Part shown: one piece after another, positions 1 to 8,357 of the stretch
Layout: every line of letters begins with the position of its first letter
How positions within the stretch are numbered: position 1 is the first letter of the stretch
Assembly: GCA_021156365.1 (NCBI GenBank)
Contig: JAJNDK010000009.1
Span: forward strand, 172,573 to 236,572
Length of the DNA stretch: 64,000 bases
Reading direction: 5' to 3'
Origin: Bacteroidota bacterium
GTDB taxonomy: Bacteria > Bacteroidota > Bacteroidia > B-17B0 > Aurantibacillaceae
Made by a program: the position numbers and the translations under genes
The notes under the pieces: model-generated
Seen by the model: the letters and a program-made list of their open reading frames with translations, nothing else
Databases searched by the model: none
What the model was told of the DNA's origin: nothing

Positions 1-837
1 GGTGGTCCAGGTCACGTTACCGCCCGTCGAAAGCCTTTTCAGGTAGAAACGTGCAAAGCCCGTGTTACTGGCAACCCCAAATACAAAAGCATCGCCGCTG
101 CTGTTCACAAGTATATGCTCGGAGTTGTCGATGCCTGTTAGGTTGGATTCATTTGCGTATAGCGTAGTTCCGGTCGAGTTGAGCTTTACGGTATAAGCAT
201 TCAGAAAAGTAGTCGGGTTGAAGGTGATCCCTGTTGCATAGATATTTCCATTGAGGTAAGCCAGTCCCACACCGCGCGAATACGAATTGCCGGAAGGATT
301 CAACTGCCGCTTCCAGACAGTAGCACCGGTAGCGGCATTCACTTTTACAATGCCCAGTGAATCATTGATACGCCCGGTATAAAATACATAATTGGGATTG
401 GTGGCATTGTCGAGCAAAGCATCATCCACAATATTATAGGTATTGGTACTGAAATAATTTGTCCACAAAATCTGACCAACAGAATTGAATTTTACGACAA
501 TAGGGTTTACATTTCCCATGTCGTTCTTACTGCCTATCATATAGATATTACCGCTACCATCTACAAACAGCTTAACAGGCGTTATATAGGCATTGGACGA
601 ATCCACATACGTGAACGCAAAGGTGTTCGCACCTGTATTATCGAATTTTGCGATCCAGGTAGAGCTTGCATTGTAACCGCACATATAGTTATTGCCTGCA
701 TTATCGCGCGCGCTGCATAATACCTGCTCGTTGCCGGAAAAGGCACCTTTATTAACGCGCTTCCACTGAAATGATGGATCCTGGGAAAAGAGAAGTGTTG
801 ATGCCAGTATACCGGCGAGGAGTAAAAGTTTTTTCAT
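1..837 (-). CDS. Secreted SBBP-type repeat protein, C-terminus cut by window edge
   Basis: The reading frame is open from an ATG at 837 to the left edge (279 codons, no stop), so this is a 5' part of a longer gene. It starts with a signal peptide (MKKLLLLAGILASTLLFSQ) and continues with repeated blades of the type D-x-x-GN-x-Y-x-x-G followed by a strand ending in K-F/L-x-x-x-G, for example NAGNNYMCGY, GSGNIYMIGS and LNGNIYATGI. This pattern is typical of beta-propeller-like SBBP proteins of Bacteroidota, which are usually exported by the type IX system. The C-terminal sorting domain would lie outside the window. A weak promoter-like TACATTCG sits at 856-863 on the same strand. Substrate or partner unknown. 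Confidence 0.75.
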   Translation of the reverse strand, partial: MKKLLLLAGILASTLLFSQDPSFQWKRVNKGAFSGNEQVLCSARDNAGNNYMCGYNASSTWIAKFDNTGANTFAFTYVDSSNAYITPVKLFVDGSGNIYMIGSKNDMGNVNPIVVKFNSVGQILWTNYFSTNTYNIVDDALLDNATNPNYVFYTGRINDSLGIVKVNAATGATVWKRQLNPSGNSYSRGVGLAYLNGNIYATGITFNPTTFLNAYTVKLNSTGTTLYANESNLTGIDNSEHILVNSSGDAFVFGVASNTGFARFYLKRLSTGGNVTWTT

Positions 838-988
838 TCGAAATTAATTTGTATACGAATGTAAGAACTTTCGCGGATTCCTTTTCCTTCGTTAACTAAA
901 TATCAAGCCCGGTTTATTTGATCTATATCAAAAAATGCAGCGCCGTTTTCTTCCGTAATTCTACAGAAAGCAGAACTGTCTTTTATTG

Positions 989-996
989 TATATTTG
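989..996 (+). promoter_or_regulatory. Bacteroidota -7 element TATATTTG next to the start codon
   Basis: TATATTTG matches the Bacteroidota housekeeping sigma -7 consensus TAnnTTTG and ends 3 bases before the ATG of the DUF2141 gene. No clear -33 TTG is seen at the expected distance. If used, transcription would begin at or within the start codon (leaderless mRNA). Confidence 0.5.
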
Positions 997-999
997 ACC

Positions 1000-1422
1000 A
1001 TGCGAATAACACTCGTTTTACTTTTGCTTATAAGCGGTCTGCAGCTGACCGGGCAAACACTTACCATCCAGATCTCCGGTATCCGGAATCCTACAGGCTC
1101 CGTGCGCCTTGCCTTCTACAACAACAATGAGAGCTTTAAAGAGGAAAAAGCGCTTTTTATCCGGACGGTAGCTAAAACAGGTATAAAGAACGGACAGCTC
1201 AGCATCTCCTATTCGGATCTGAAACCCGGCGTATACGGCATTGCGATCCTTGACGACGAGAACAATAACCAGGAAATGGATTATGGATTGATACTGCCTA
1301 AAGAAGGTTTCGGGTTTTCCGACTATTTTCATACGGGCATGTCGAGACCGGTTTTTACACAATTCGATTTTGTGTTGGGAACAGGTTCAAAAACAGTGTC
1401 GATCAGATTACGGTACCTGTAG
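1000..1422 (+). CDS. DUF2141 domain secreted protein
   Basis: A 140-residue protein with a signal peptide (residues 1-18, ending near GLQLTGQ) followed by one compact beta-rich domain. The segments GSVRLAFYNN, LKPGVYGIAILDDENNNQEMD and PKEGFGFS are characteristic of the DUF2141 family, in which the DENNNxxMD stretch is the best conserved part. The family is small, periplasmic or secreted, and of unknown function; it probably folds like a transthyretin/carboxypeptidase regulatory domain. ATG at 1000 is preferred to an in-frame TTG at 994, because that TTG is part of the -7 promoter element. It is transcribed alone, divergent from the secreted protein at the left edge. Confidence 0.8.
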   Translation: MRITLVLLLLISGLQLTGQTLTIQISGIRNPTGSVRLAFYNNNESFKEEKALFIRTVAKTGIKNGQLSISYSDLKPGVYGIAILDDENNNQEMDYGLILPKEGFGFSDYFHTGMSRPVFTQFDFVLGTGSKTVSIRLRYL

Positions 1423-1484
1423 CTGGCAGCTATTACGGAAATGTACGGACCTTTTCTGAGGCTTCGCTACAATCAACAATCCTT

Positions 1485-1690
1485 TATTCAACCCCTTCAG
1501 GGTTGTATGTATTAACTACCTTCACGTTTATTCGTATTGAACCCCTTCAGGGTTCAGAAGTATCAGATGTCAGATTATTTATCTTTAATCGCAAATGGTC
1601 GTAAAGTATAGTAACAAGCCTGAAAGGCTTGAATATAAATAACTCAAGACTCAGCCTCATTTTACAACTCTGAAAGGGTTGAATATAAAA
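1485..1690. repeat. Four palindromic REP-like repeats in two opposed pairs
   Basis: Four 17-bp imperfect palindromes occur in the gap between the DUF2141 gene and sua5: CAACCCCTTCAGGGTTG (1489-1505), GAACCCCTTCAGGGTTC (1539-1555), CAAGCCTGAAAGGCTTG (1615-1631) and CAACTCTGAAAGGGTTG (1665-1681). Copies 3 and 4 are followed by AATATAAA; copy 1 has the matching AATA on its other side, so copies 1-2 are inverted relative to 3-4. This resembles the bacterial REP/BIME type of repeat. The rest of the gap shows no gene. Confidence 0.8.
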
Positions 1691-1721
1691 TTTCTTTAAG
1701 CACCTGGTGGTAAGATTCCTG

Positions 1722-2699
1722 CTACTTCGCTGCTGCTCTTTCCAACCGATCGTTGATAGCTCTTCCCAAAAAAGTATCGGGAAACCGTTCGGCAATGATC
1801 AGCTCCGCATCGCCTGCATCCAGCTCACGCATATAAGCAAAGAGGTTGTGCGCAGCTTCCTGCATATCACCGGAAGGAGACAATACTTTTGTGTGTTCGT
1901 TGTATTTTTTCTGATAGCTCAGTACAGCGATCTTTTTCCCTTTTTGTGCATCAGTCAATTCCTCCACGTTTCCAAAGAGCAAAGGCTTGCGGGGTGCATA
2001 ATGTGATTTCAGCTGTCCGGGCGCTTTCGGATCGGAAGACTGGTTGATACGTATTTCTATCTTATCGGCGAATGGATACAGCTCCTCTATAGCCAGGCCT
2101 CCGAGGCGGTATACAACAAGTATGTCCTTTTCGAAGCCAACGATAGTGGACTCCACTCCCACTTCGCAGGGACCGCCATCAAGGATGTAAGCCACTTTTT
2201 CGCCCAACTGTTCTTCCACATGTGCGGCAGTGGTAGGGCTGATGTAGCCGAAAGGATTGGCACTCGGTGCAGCCAACGGAAAACCGATCTGCTGTAAAAG
2301 CGCTAAGGTCAGTGGATGCTTCGGTACACGAATGGCTACCTGTGGCAGACCCGAAGTAACCAGGTCAGGTACGATCTCTTTTTTATCGAGCAGCATCGTC
2401 AGCGGTCCGGGACAAAATTTTTCCGCCAGCTTATAGGCGATCTCCGGGATATTGCTGCAATACTTTTCGAAATGGGAAGCGTCCGGAACATGGATAATGA
2501 GCGGATCGAAGAAAGGACGGTTCTTGGCTTCGAATATTTTTATCACAGCCTTTGTATCCAATGCGTTGGCAGCAAGACCATACACTGTTTCCGTAGGAAT
2601 GGCTACGAGGTTCCCCGCGCTTACTACTGCTGCGGCTGTTGTGCTATCCGTACCAATGGTGCTCAATAGGTTAGTTGATAGTTGATGAAAGCGTATCAC
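1722..2699 (-). CDS. sua5: Threonylcarbamoyl-AMP synthase (Sua5/YwlC type)
   Basis: Makes L-threonylcarbamoyl-AMP from threonine, bicarbonate and ATP, the first step of the t6A37 modification of ANN-decoding tRNAs. The N-terminal YrdC domain shows VAIPTETVYGLAANAL, the nucleotide-site region KNRPFFDPLIIHV, FCPGPLT and the stretch PSANPFGYISPT. The C-terminal Sua5 domain (about residues 210-325) starts after the linker motif KSHYAPRKPL, so this is the long two-domain form rather than TsaC. The GTG at 2699 overlaps the upstream gene by 29 bases; a TTG at 2666, just after that gene's stop, would give MSTIGTD and fits the usual N-terminus equally well. It is last in a leftward cluster with ald and the DUF4258 gene. 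Confidence 0.93.
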   Translation of the reverse strand: MIRFHQLSTNLLSTIGTDSTTAAAVVSAGNLVAIPTETVYGLAANALDTKAVIKIFEAKNRPFFDPLIIHVPDASHFEKYCSNIPEIAYKLAEKFCPGPLTMLLDKKEIVPDLVTSGLPQVAIRVPKHPLTLALLQQIGFPLAAPSANPFGYISPTTAAHVEEQLGEKVAYILDGGPCEVGVESTIVGFEKDILVVYRLGGLAIEELYPFADKIEIRINQSSDPKAPGQLKSHYAPRKPLLFGNVEELTDAQKGKKIAVLSYQKKYNEHTKVLSPSGDMQEAAHNLFAYMRELDAGDAELIIAERFPDTFLGRAINDRLERAAAK

Positions 2700-3093
2700 A
2701 ATTGCAGCCGGCTTTTATCCCGGTAGCTATAGGTACCAGCTGTTCGATCCGGGAAGTCGTGTCGCAATCGAGTATCACCAATGTGAAAGGAAAGCTCTCC
2801 TTTTTATTCGGCTCTACATAATATTTTCCGCAGGGCACTGCATGCACTTCGCTGCGGTCATAGTTCACCCGGAATTTTTCCGGCAGCAGCTTCATCATCG
2901 AATCCGTGCTGATGTTGAGGCACTTCATCTGACAGAGTGCTTTCTCGCTGTAATATGTTTTTTGATCAACCAGTTCCTGTAATTTCATTTCGGACACCCC
3001 GCTGCATTTTTTTCCTTTCAGGATAAACATGAGAATAAGTAGCCCCAGCAGAAATCCGAACAAATATAATTTTACCCTGTAACTGAACGTCAT
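2671..3093 (-). CDS. Membrane-anchored DUF4258-like protein
   Basis: 140 residues. One N-terminal membrane segment (about residues 9-25, LYLFGFLLGLLILMFIL) is followed by a soluble domain with the Cys pattern ALCQMKCLNIS, CGKYYVE, DCDT and a C-terminal CNC. The order C-x-M-x-C-x-x-I near the start, a central C and final C-x-C is that of Bacteroidota DUF4258 proteins. Function unknown; the conserved cysteines suggest a metal site or disulfides. It lies 2 bases downstream of ald and overlaps the start region of sua5, so co-transcription is likely. Confidence 0.65.
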   Translation of the reverse strand: MTFSYRVKLYLFGFLLGLLILMFILKGKKCSGVSEMKLQELVDQKTYYSEKALCQMKCLNISTDSMMKLLPEKFRVNYDRSEVHAVPCGKYYVEPNKKESFPFTLVILDCDTTSRIEQLVPIATGIKAGCNCDTLSSTIN

Positions 3094-3095
3094 AA

Positions 3096-4313
3096 TTAAA
3101 ACATTGCCATTAATAAATTAATATCCTTGAAAGGCATATTGAAAGTCTCTGCGAGGTATTCATTGGTAAGAACACCATTGTAGAGATACACACCATTCCT
3201 TACTCCCGAATCCTTACGCAACAAGCCTTCGAAGCCGCCTTCATCACCGATGCTGATGAGGATCTGCGCGAACATATTGCTGAATGCATAGGAGGCGGTA
3301 CGCGATACGCGCGATGGAATATTCGGAACACAATAGTGGATCACGCCGTGTTTGCGGTACACCGGTTTGGTATGATTGGTGACTTCAGATGTTTCGAAGA
3401 TCCCGCCCTGGTCGATACTTACATCCACGATCACAGCGCCCACTTTCATATCGCTCACCATATCCTCGGTTACGATCACGGGGCTTCTTCCTTTGCTGCT
3501 GCGAACGGCACCGATCACTACATCGGCCGACTTCAAATGCTTGGCCAGTACTTTCGGCTGAATGATGGAAGTGAACACACGGGTACCTAATGAGCTCTGC
3601 AGCCTGCGGAGACGTGAAGTGGAATTGTCGAATACTTTAACATAAGCACCCAGACCGATAGCAGCGCGTGCAGCAAATTCCCCTACCGTACCCGCACCGA
3701 TGATGATCACTTCGGTTGGCGAGATACCGGAGATACCGCCTAATACAGCGCCCATACCGTTATTGGTATTGCTCAGGTATTCGGCTGCAATGAGTATGGA
3801 TGTTCCGCCTGCTATTTCTCCCATCGCACGAACGGCAGGATAGATGCCCTGTTCATCCGTGATCCAGTCTACTGCAACGGCATTTACTTTTTTAGCGCTT
3901 AATTTTTTGAGGAATTCTTCCGGCTGTGTGGTGAATTGTAAAGCAGAGAAGAGGGTTTGTTTCTGCTGCATCATCTCCTGTTCTTTGAGCGTAGGAGGCG
4001 CGATCTTCACGATCATATCTGCCTTGAATACTTCTTCGGGTGTGTAGGCGATCTCTGCACCTGCCTCGCTGTAGTCATTGTCCTGGAAATTGGCAGCCTG
4101 CCCCGCATTGGTCTCTACCACGATACGATGACCTAAATTTACAAGAAGCGCCACTGCATCCGGCACAAGCGGAACGCGGTTTTCCTGGTAAGCTGTTTCC
4201 TTCGGGATGCCGATATAGAGTTTCCCCTTCTTCCGGCCTACCTCCAGCATTTCCTCCTGTGGCATCATCACTCCTTTGGTGAGCGATAACAAAGCTTCTT
4301 TTGAAATTACCAT
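3096..4313 (-). CDS. ald: Alanine dehydrogenase
   Basis: Catalyses NAD-dependent oxidative deamination of L-alanine to pyruvate and ammonia, or the reverse. The N-terminal AlaDH/PNT domain begins at IGIPKETAYQENRVPLVPDAV (about residue 34), with the pyruvate-binding Arg/Lys region and VKIAPP. The NAD-binding domain has GAGTVGEFAARAAIGLGA near residue 206, then VIVDVSIDQGG and a conserved C-terminal CVPNIPSRV...ASYAFSN stretch. At 405 residues it has an N-terminal extension of about 25 residues compared with the usual ~370, a form common in Bacteroidota. It lies 13 bases downstream of a secreted barrel-like protein and 2 bases upstream of the DUF4258 gene. Confidence 0.93.
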   Translation of the reverse strand: MVISKEALLSLTKGVMMPQEEMLEVGRKKGKLYIGIPKETAYQENRVPLVPDAVALLVNLGHRIVVETNAGQAANFQDNDYSEAGAEIAYTPEEVFKADMIVKIAPPTLKEQEMMQQKQTLFSALQFTTQPEEFLKKLSAKKVNAVAVDWITDEQGIYPAVRAMGEIAGGTSILIAAEYLSNTNNGMGAVLGGISGISPTEVIIIGAGTVGEFAARAAIGLGAYVKVFDNSTSRLRRLQSSLGTRVFTSIIQPKVLAKHLKSADVVIGAVRSSKGRSPVIVTEDMVSDMKVGAVIVDVSIDQGGIFETSEVTNHTKPVYRKHGVIHYCVPNIPSRVSRTASYAFSNMFAQILISIGDEGGFEGLLRKDSGVRNGVYLYNGVLTNEYLAETFNMPFKDINLLMAMF

Positions 4314-4326
4314 ATTTGTTTTTTAA

Positions 4327-5028
4327 TTAATCTCCGTGATAGCGCGGAGCATTGCAATCCAGGTCGTTCATTTTTTTCTTCCGGTACATGATCCCTACAC
4401 GCAGCTCCCAGGTGCGGTTGCTGGCCTCGATACCATTATCATCGTATTGACGGCGAACGTCCGGGTTGTAATGCAGCTCGGTAAAGATCTTTATTTTGCG
4501 GAAAGAGTATGGTTCGAAACCGATCCCCACATCGGGCGAGATCCAGAGACCTTTGAAATTTCCGGAGACATCGCTGTAGGCCGGTGTGGAGCTTCCGAGC
4601 TTGTATTCGAGGCGTGCGCCGATCAGTAAAGAGGAAGTGAAATTAAACGTTTCGAGGCGGAATTTCGCGAAGTTGTTCCAGGCGATGTAGCGGTATTTGT
4701 TCACCCGTTTTTCCCGTTGACCGAAATAAGGCTGTGTAAGATAATTTGTTTCCTTTGCTCCTTTGTTGATGTATTCTATTTCCGACTGCCAGCGAAATCC
4801 ACGGAAAGGAAGCATTTCGGCCACTATACCCGCGCCCCAGCTCAGGCGTTCTGCCGAACGGTGCGGTTCGGGATACAATACCCGCAGGAACGAAGAATCC
4901 GGATCGTTGGTATTCTCATAATCGTGACGTGAAGAAGTACCGGAACCGAAAACACCGAGCCCCTGGATGAACTGCGCTTTTGCAACCATCGTTCCCAACA
5001 CCAGAAATACTATTAACAGCCTTTTCAT
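4327..5028 (-). CDS. Secreted protein, probable outer-membrane beta-barrel
   Basis: 233 residues. The signal peptide (MKRLLIVFLVLGTMVAKAQ, cleaved after AQ) is followed by alternating hydrophobic/polar strands rich in aromatic residues (WGAGIVAEML, WQSEIEYINKG, YRYIAWNNFAKFRLETFN, LLIGARLEYKLG, WELRVGIMYRKKK), which resembles the small outer-membrane barrels of Bacteroidota. The last strand is not at the extreme C-terminus: a hydrophilic tail (NDLDCNAPRYHGD) follows. I do not recognise a named family. It ends 13 bases before ald and may be co-transcribed with it, but no functional link is evident. Confidence 0.6.
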   Translation of the reverse strand: MKRLLIVFLVLGTMVAKAQFIQGLGVFGSGTSSRHDYENTNDPDSSFLRVLYPEPHRSAERLSWGAGIVAEMLPFRGFRWQSEIEYINKGAKETNYLTQPYFGQREKRVNKYRYIAWNNFAKFRLETFNFTSSLLIGARLEYKLGSSTPAYSDVSGNFKGLWISPDVGIGFEPYSFRKIKIFTELHYNPDVRRQYDDNGIEASNRTWELRVGIMYRKKKMNDLDCNAPRYHGD

Positions 5029-5191
5029 ATTCTTATTAATTTTATTATTCTTTTATATAGAATAAAGTCGAAACCCTGTAAAATGTCAGTTCGAAGGAAA
5101 TCACGTAATCGTCTCGATACATTTTGGGGTACTAAAACACTCGACGTGACAGCCCATTCTGTATATATTCCAATTCTTCAAAGCAATTTAA

Positions 5192-6073
5192 TTAAGCACT
5201 TACCGCTTCCGCTTCTTTGTTGATCTTTTTCACCAGTCCCTGCAACACTTTGCCGGGACCTACTTCGGTAAACAAAGTTGCTCCGTCTTTGATCATATTC
5301 TCCACTGTCTGCGTCCATTTTACCGGGGCCGTAAGCTGTGCCACCAGGTTCCGTTTGATCTCGTCCGGGTTGGAAACAGCCTGTGCCGTTACATTTTGGT
5401 ATACCGGGCAGATCGGTGTATTGAAATTAGTTGCAGTGATAGCAGCTTCCAGCTCCACACGTGCAGGCTCCATCAGGGGCGAGTGAAAAGCGCCGCCAAC
5501 AGGCAATACCAGTGCACGCTTGGCTCCTGCCTCTTTCATTTTTTCGCAGGCGATATTCACACCTTCGATCGTTCCGCTGATCACCAGCTGGCCGGGGCAG
5601 TTGTAATTGGCTGCCACTACGATGTTGCCGCCGTTGGTAATATCGGCACAAATGCTTTCCACCACTTTATCGTCGAGGTTGAGCACGGCTGCCATCGTAG
5701 AAGGATTGATCTCGCAGGCTTTCTGCATCGCGAGCGCACGTTTGTACACCAGCTTCAGTGCATCCTCGAAAGACAATGTTTTGTTGGCCACCAATGCGGA
5801 AAATTCTCCCAGGGAATGCCCTGCTACCATATCCGGTTTAAAATCACTCAAAGTGCTTGCCAGCACCACCGAGTGAAGGAAAATAGCCGGCTGGGTCACT
5901 TTGGTTTGCTTCAGCTCCTCTTCGGTGCCGCCGAACATGATGTCGGTAATGCGGAAACCAAGTATCTCGTTGGCTTTCCCGAATAATTCCTTTGCCTGTG
6001 GATTGTTGTCATACAGGTCCTTGCCCATTCCGGGGAACTGCGAACCTTGTCCTGGAAAAATATATGCTTTCAT
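5192..6073 (-). CDS. fabD: Malonyl-CoA:ACP transacylase
   Basis: Transfers malonyl from CoA to acyl carrier protein for fatty acid elongation in the cytoplasm. The 293-residue protein shows FPGQGSQ at residues 6-12, the nucleophile elbow GHSLGE with Ser87, and the catalytic His197 in GGAFHSPLM; QNVTA and TEVGPGKVL near the end are also family hallmarks. The frame is open 30 codons further upstream, but ATG at 6073 (MKAYIFPGQGSQ) gives the standard FabD N-terminus and the upstream part contains a repeat palindrome, so the shorter start is used. No other fab gene adjoins it. Confidence 0.95.
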   Translation of the reverse strand: MKAYIFPGQGSQFPGMGKDLYDNNPQAKELFGKANEILGFRITDIMFGGTEEELKQTKVTQPAIFLHSVVLASTLSDFKPDMVAGHSLGEFSALVANKTLSFEDALKLVYKRALAMQKACEINPSTMAAVLNLDDKVVESICADITNGGNIVVAANYNCPGQLVISGTIEGVNIACEKMKEAGAKRALVLPVGGAFHSPLMEPARVELEAAITATNFNTPICPVYQNVTAQAVSNPDEIKRNLVAQLTAPVKWTQTVENMIKDGATLFTEVGPGKVLQGLVKKINKEAEAVSA

Positions 6074-6090
6074 AATGATAAATGTGCGTC

Positions 6091-6106
6091 CCCGATAGCT
6101 ATCGGG
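6091..6106. repeat. Perfect palindrome CCCGATAGCTATCGGG
   Basis: A perfect 16-bp palindrome 17 bases upstream of the fabD start codon, in what would be the leader. A degenerate copy (CCCGATAGCTACGGGG) lies at 35293-35308, also between genes. The reuse at two intergenic sites points to a dispersed repeat rather than a fabD operator. Confidence 0.65.
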
Positions 6107-6288
6107 AGTGAGCATCGAAAGGTACGAAATCAGTTGGTAATCCGGTAGTTTTATTCCACTCATAATATCAACCGGTTTTTGTTGAAAAGCCGGGGAAGTT
6201 TAGGGTTTGAGGTTTCGGGTTATAGTTGCCGGGTGAGCGGGATCAAGTCCGGGCTTTTACATAGAACAAACACAGTTGGCGCAGCCGG

Positions 6289-7605
6289 TCAATCCTTCAC
6301 TACCTTGTATACTCCTTTTCCTCCGGTCGTTTCCAACAGCAGAAAATACATACCCGCAGGCAATCCGGCAACATTCAAAGCTCCGCCTATTCCTTCCTTC
6401 AAAAGACGACCGCTGAGATCGTAGAGCCTTGCACTTTTTATTCCTGCAGTGCCCGCATCAATATGCAGCAGTTCTTTCACCGGGTTGGGATATACGCGGA
6501 TAGTGGTTGTTTCCTTTTCTTCCAGGCCAAAGGGAACACACTGATTCATGTTTATCCCCAGGTAAAAATTCCCCCAGAGCAGATCGGGTGTTCCGTTCAG
6601 GTCCATGTCGGCGGCAGTACTGGCCTTGAAAAGTTGTCCATTGTGGGTATGCACTACATGAGGCGCGCTGAAATCTGCATGACCGTCGTTCTCCACCCAT
6701 ACTATTTTACCCGGTTGCGGTATGGTGGTGTACACATCCGGATCGGCATCACAATCGAGATCGGTAATGCTGAAAGTCTCGAACTGATCGGTGGAAAGAA
6801 GAATGGTATCCTGCATGCTGAAGTTCGCGCTGCCATCGTTGGCATAATACAGAATTCCTTTGAGGCTTTCGTAGGCAGCCACATCGACATCGCCGTCGAG
6901 ATCCATATCCGACGATTGCAGGCCAAAACAAAGCGTAATACCCTGCTGCGAGTGCCAGGTGAAATTACCGCCGCCATTGTTCAGCACCACATCAAAACCA
7001 CCACTGGCTACCGCCACATCCAGGAGCCCGTCATTATTATAATCCGCAGCATCCATCGCGTAAAATTCCGTGGTACCGAAGATCACCCGCGCCGTATCGA
7101 ATACGCCGGGCGCTGTAGCCAGGTATAACACGATCTCCACATGTTGCATGGAAAGGATATCGACCATACCGTTGTTATCGAAATCGCGTAGTAATAATTT
7201 GTCTGTGAAATCGAGTGCCGTGTCTACCACATGGGGTACAAAAGCAGCGCCGGTGTTCTCATACCATTTAATAGTAGAAGGTGTTTCATAGCTGAGCACA
7301 AAATCCATACGCCCGTCGTTGTTGATATCGGCGATATCGAAAGAGCGGAGCTGATCCATACTATCGATCAGCTGCGGGGTATAGGATCCGCCTGCCTGGG
7401 TATGCAGCCGTATCCGTTCCTCCGGCCAGTGAAAACCTGAACTAAGGATATCGGGCGAGCCGTCACCATTAAAATCGGCCACGCCGAGCTGCATCACATT
7501 CTCCGCCTGCAGGGTGTCGATATAAACGGCCGGTGCAAATTGAGCGCGCACAGAAAAACCTGCAAGCAGCAAAAGAAAAGCGAGATTGTTTTTTAATGAG
7601 AACAT
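6289..7605 (-). CDS. FG-GAP/VCBS repeat T9SS-exported protein
   Basis: 438 residues from ATG at 7605, directly followed by a signal peptide (MFSLKNNLAFLLLLAGFSVRAQ). The body consists of FG-GAP/VCBS blades, each carrying a calcium-binding type D-x-N/D-x-D-G-x-x-D loop (DFNGDGSPD, DINNDGRMD, DFDNNGMVD, DYNNDGLLD, DMDLDGDVD, DLDCDADPD, DMDLNGTPD), giving about seven blades, enough for a closed propeller. The C-terminus (IRVYPNPVKELLHI ... GMYFLLLETTGGKGVYKVVKD) is a type A sorting domain for type IX secretion. Probably a surface or released protein of unknown ligand. The frame is open 22 codons further upstream, but those codons cover the promoter. Confidence 0.85.
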   Translation of the reverse strand: MFSLKNNLAFLLLLAGFSVRAQFAPAVYIDTLQAENVMQLGVADFNGDGSPDILSSGFHWPEERIRLHTQAGGSYTPQLIDSMDQLRSFDIADINNDGRMDFVLSYETPSTIKWYENTGAAFVPHVVDTALDFTDKLLLRDFDNNGMVDILSMQHVEIVLYLATAPGVFDTARVIFGTTEFYAMDAADYNNDGLLDVAVASGGFDVVLNNGGGNFTWHSQQGITLCFGLQSSDMDLDGDVDVAAYESLKGILYYANDGSANFSMQDTILLSTDQFETFSITDLDCDADPDVYTTIPQPGKIVWVENDGHADFSAPHVVHTHNGQLFKASTAADMDLNGTPDLLWGNFYLGINMNQCVPFGLEEKETTTIRVYPNPVKELLHIDAGTAGIKSARLYDLSGRLLKEGIGGALNVAGLPAGMYFLLLETTGGKGVYKVVKD

Positions 7606-7609
7606 GGAT

Positions 7610-7640
7610 CGAAGGTACGGAATATGGAAGGTAGAAACAA
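7610..7640 (-). promoter_or_regulatory. Promoter of the FG-GAP T9SS gene
   Basis: On the minus strand, TTG (7640-7638), a 20-base spacer and TACCTTCG (7617-7610) form a Bacteroidota-type promoter with one change from TAnnTTTG. Only 4 bases separate it from the ATG at 7605, implying a leaderless or nearly leaderless mRNA. Confidence 0.5.
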
Positions 7641-7651
7641 GAGGGGGATTT

Positions 7652-7696
7652 AACCGCAAAGGAGTAACCAAGGAAGGCGCAAAGAGCGCGGAAGGT
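7652..7696. repeat. Dispersed GCAAAG-type intergenic repeat
   Basis: AACCGCAAAGG, AAGGAAGGCGCAAAG and AGCGCGGAAGG follow one another. The same kind of sequence occurs at 26091-26147 (GCGCAAAGG and CCTTTGCGTCTTTGCGCG). It looks like a copy of a low-complexity repeat dispersed between genes; no coding role is seen. Confidence 0.5.
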
Positions 7697-7716
7697 GAAG
7701 GGTTTATGGGGAAAGA

Positions 7717-8223
7717 TTATTTCATTCCAAAATAATACAGTCTTTGAAGTTTAAAATTGGAAATATCTTTCAGGATAATTTCCGTTGCTGTCCATTTGAG
7801 GATTTTGAACTTTCGTTCCACTATGGGTTCCACGTTCGGTCCGGCCCATTTCAGTTTAGTAATCGTTATCAGGTTTACCGACTGCCTGAGCTGCAGCCTG
7901 CCGAGTGTATGGTATTTATACGGTTCATATGCGGTTTCAAAGTCCCAGCCCATTTCTACAAGTGTATCACCGGCATATGCCAAATGAATACGATCCTGCA
8001 ACCTGAAGTCTTTATCTGTTGTGTTTACCCATATATAACCCGGCTTCAAAAGGAGCTCCTTCCCTGCTTTGCCTTCTTTTATCTTTTTCAAGCTATAATG
8101 CTTTGCTTTGCCGGGAACGTTGCCTGTAAGAAAGGTCGAATAATCGATCGTATCGCTAAGAGAAGTTTGTGCCTGGACAGAAAATTGCCAGAGAAGGAAA
8201 ATCAATAAATAGTATTTAGTCAT
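7717..8223 (-). CDS. Secreted hypothetical protein
   Basis: 168 residues from ATG at 8223 (a second ATG lies one codon upstream). The signal peptide is MTKYYLLIFLLWQFSVQAQ. The mature part is about 150 residues, charged, with predicted beta strands (YIWVNTTDKDFRLQDRIHLAY, LRQSVNLITITKLKWAG, VERKFKILKWTATEIILKD) and no cysteines. No family recognised. It stands alone between the FG-GAP gene and the DUF4062 gene, all on the minus strand. Confidence 0.6.
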   Translation of the reverse strand: MTKYYLLIFLLWQFSVQAQTSLSDTIDYSTFLTGNVPGKAKHYSLKKIKEGKAGKELLLKPGYIWVNTTDKDFRLQDRIHLAYAGDTLVEMGWDFETAYEPYKYHTLGRLQLRQSVNLITITKLKWAGPNVEPIVERKFKILKWTATEIILKDISNFKLQRLYYFGMK

Positions 8224-8357
8224 CATCTTTTTAAAGATTATAATGGTACGACATAAAAAAGATACAAATTGTATTATCATTGGCTTGCTGAACAGAGTTG
8301 AGTGAACGGATCAGAGATCCTAGATTGTGCTTATTCCTGCGGAGGCGAAATAATTAT

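Noticed and set aside
6074..6163. Longer FabD start (30 extra codons)
   Set aside because: The extension contains the CCCGATAGCTATCGGG repeat and no family similarity; MKAYIFPGQGSQ is the standard N-terminus.
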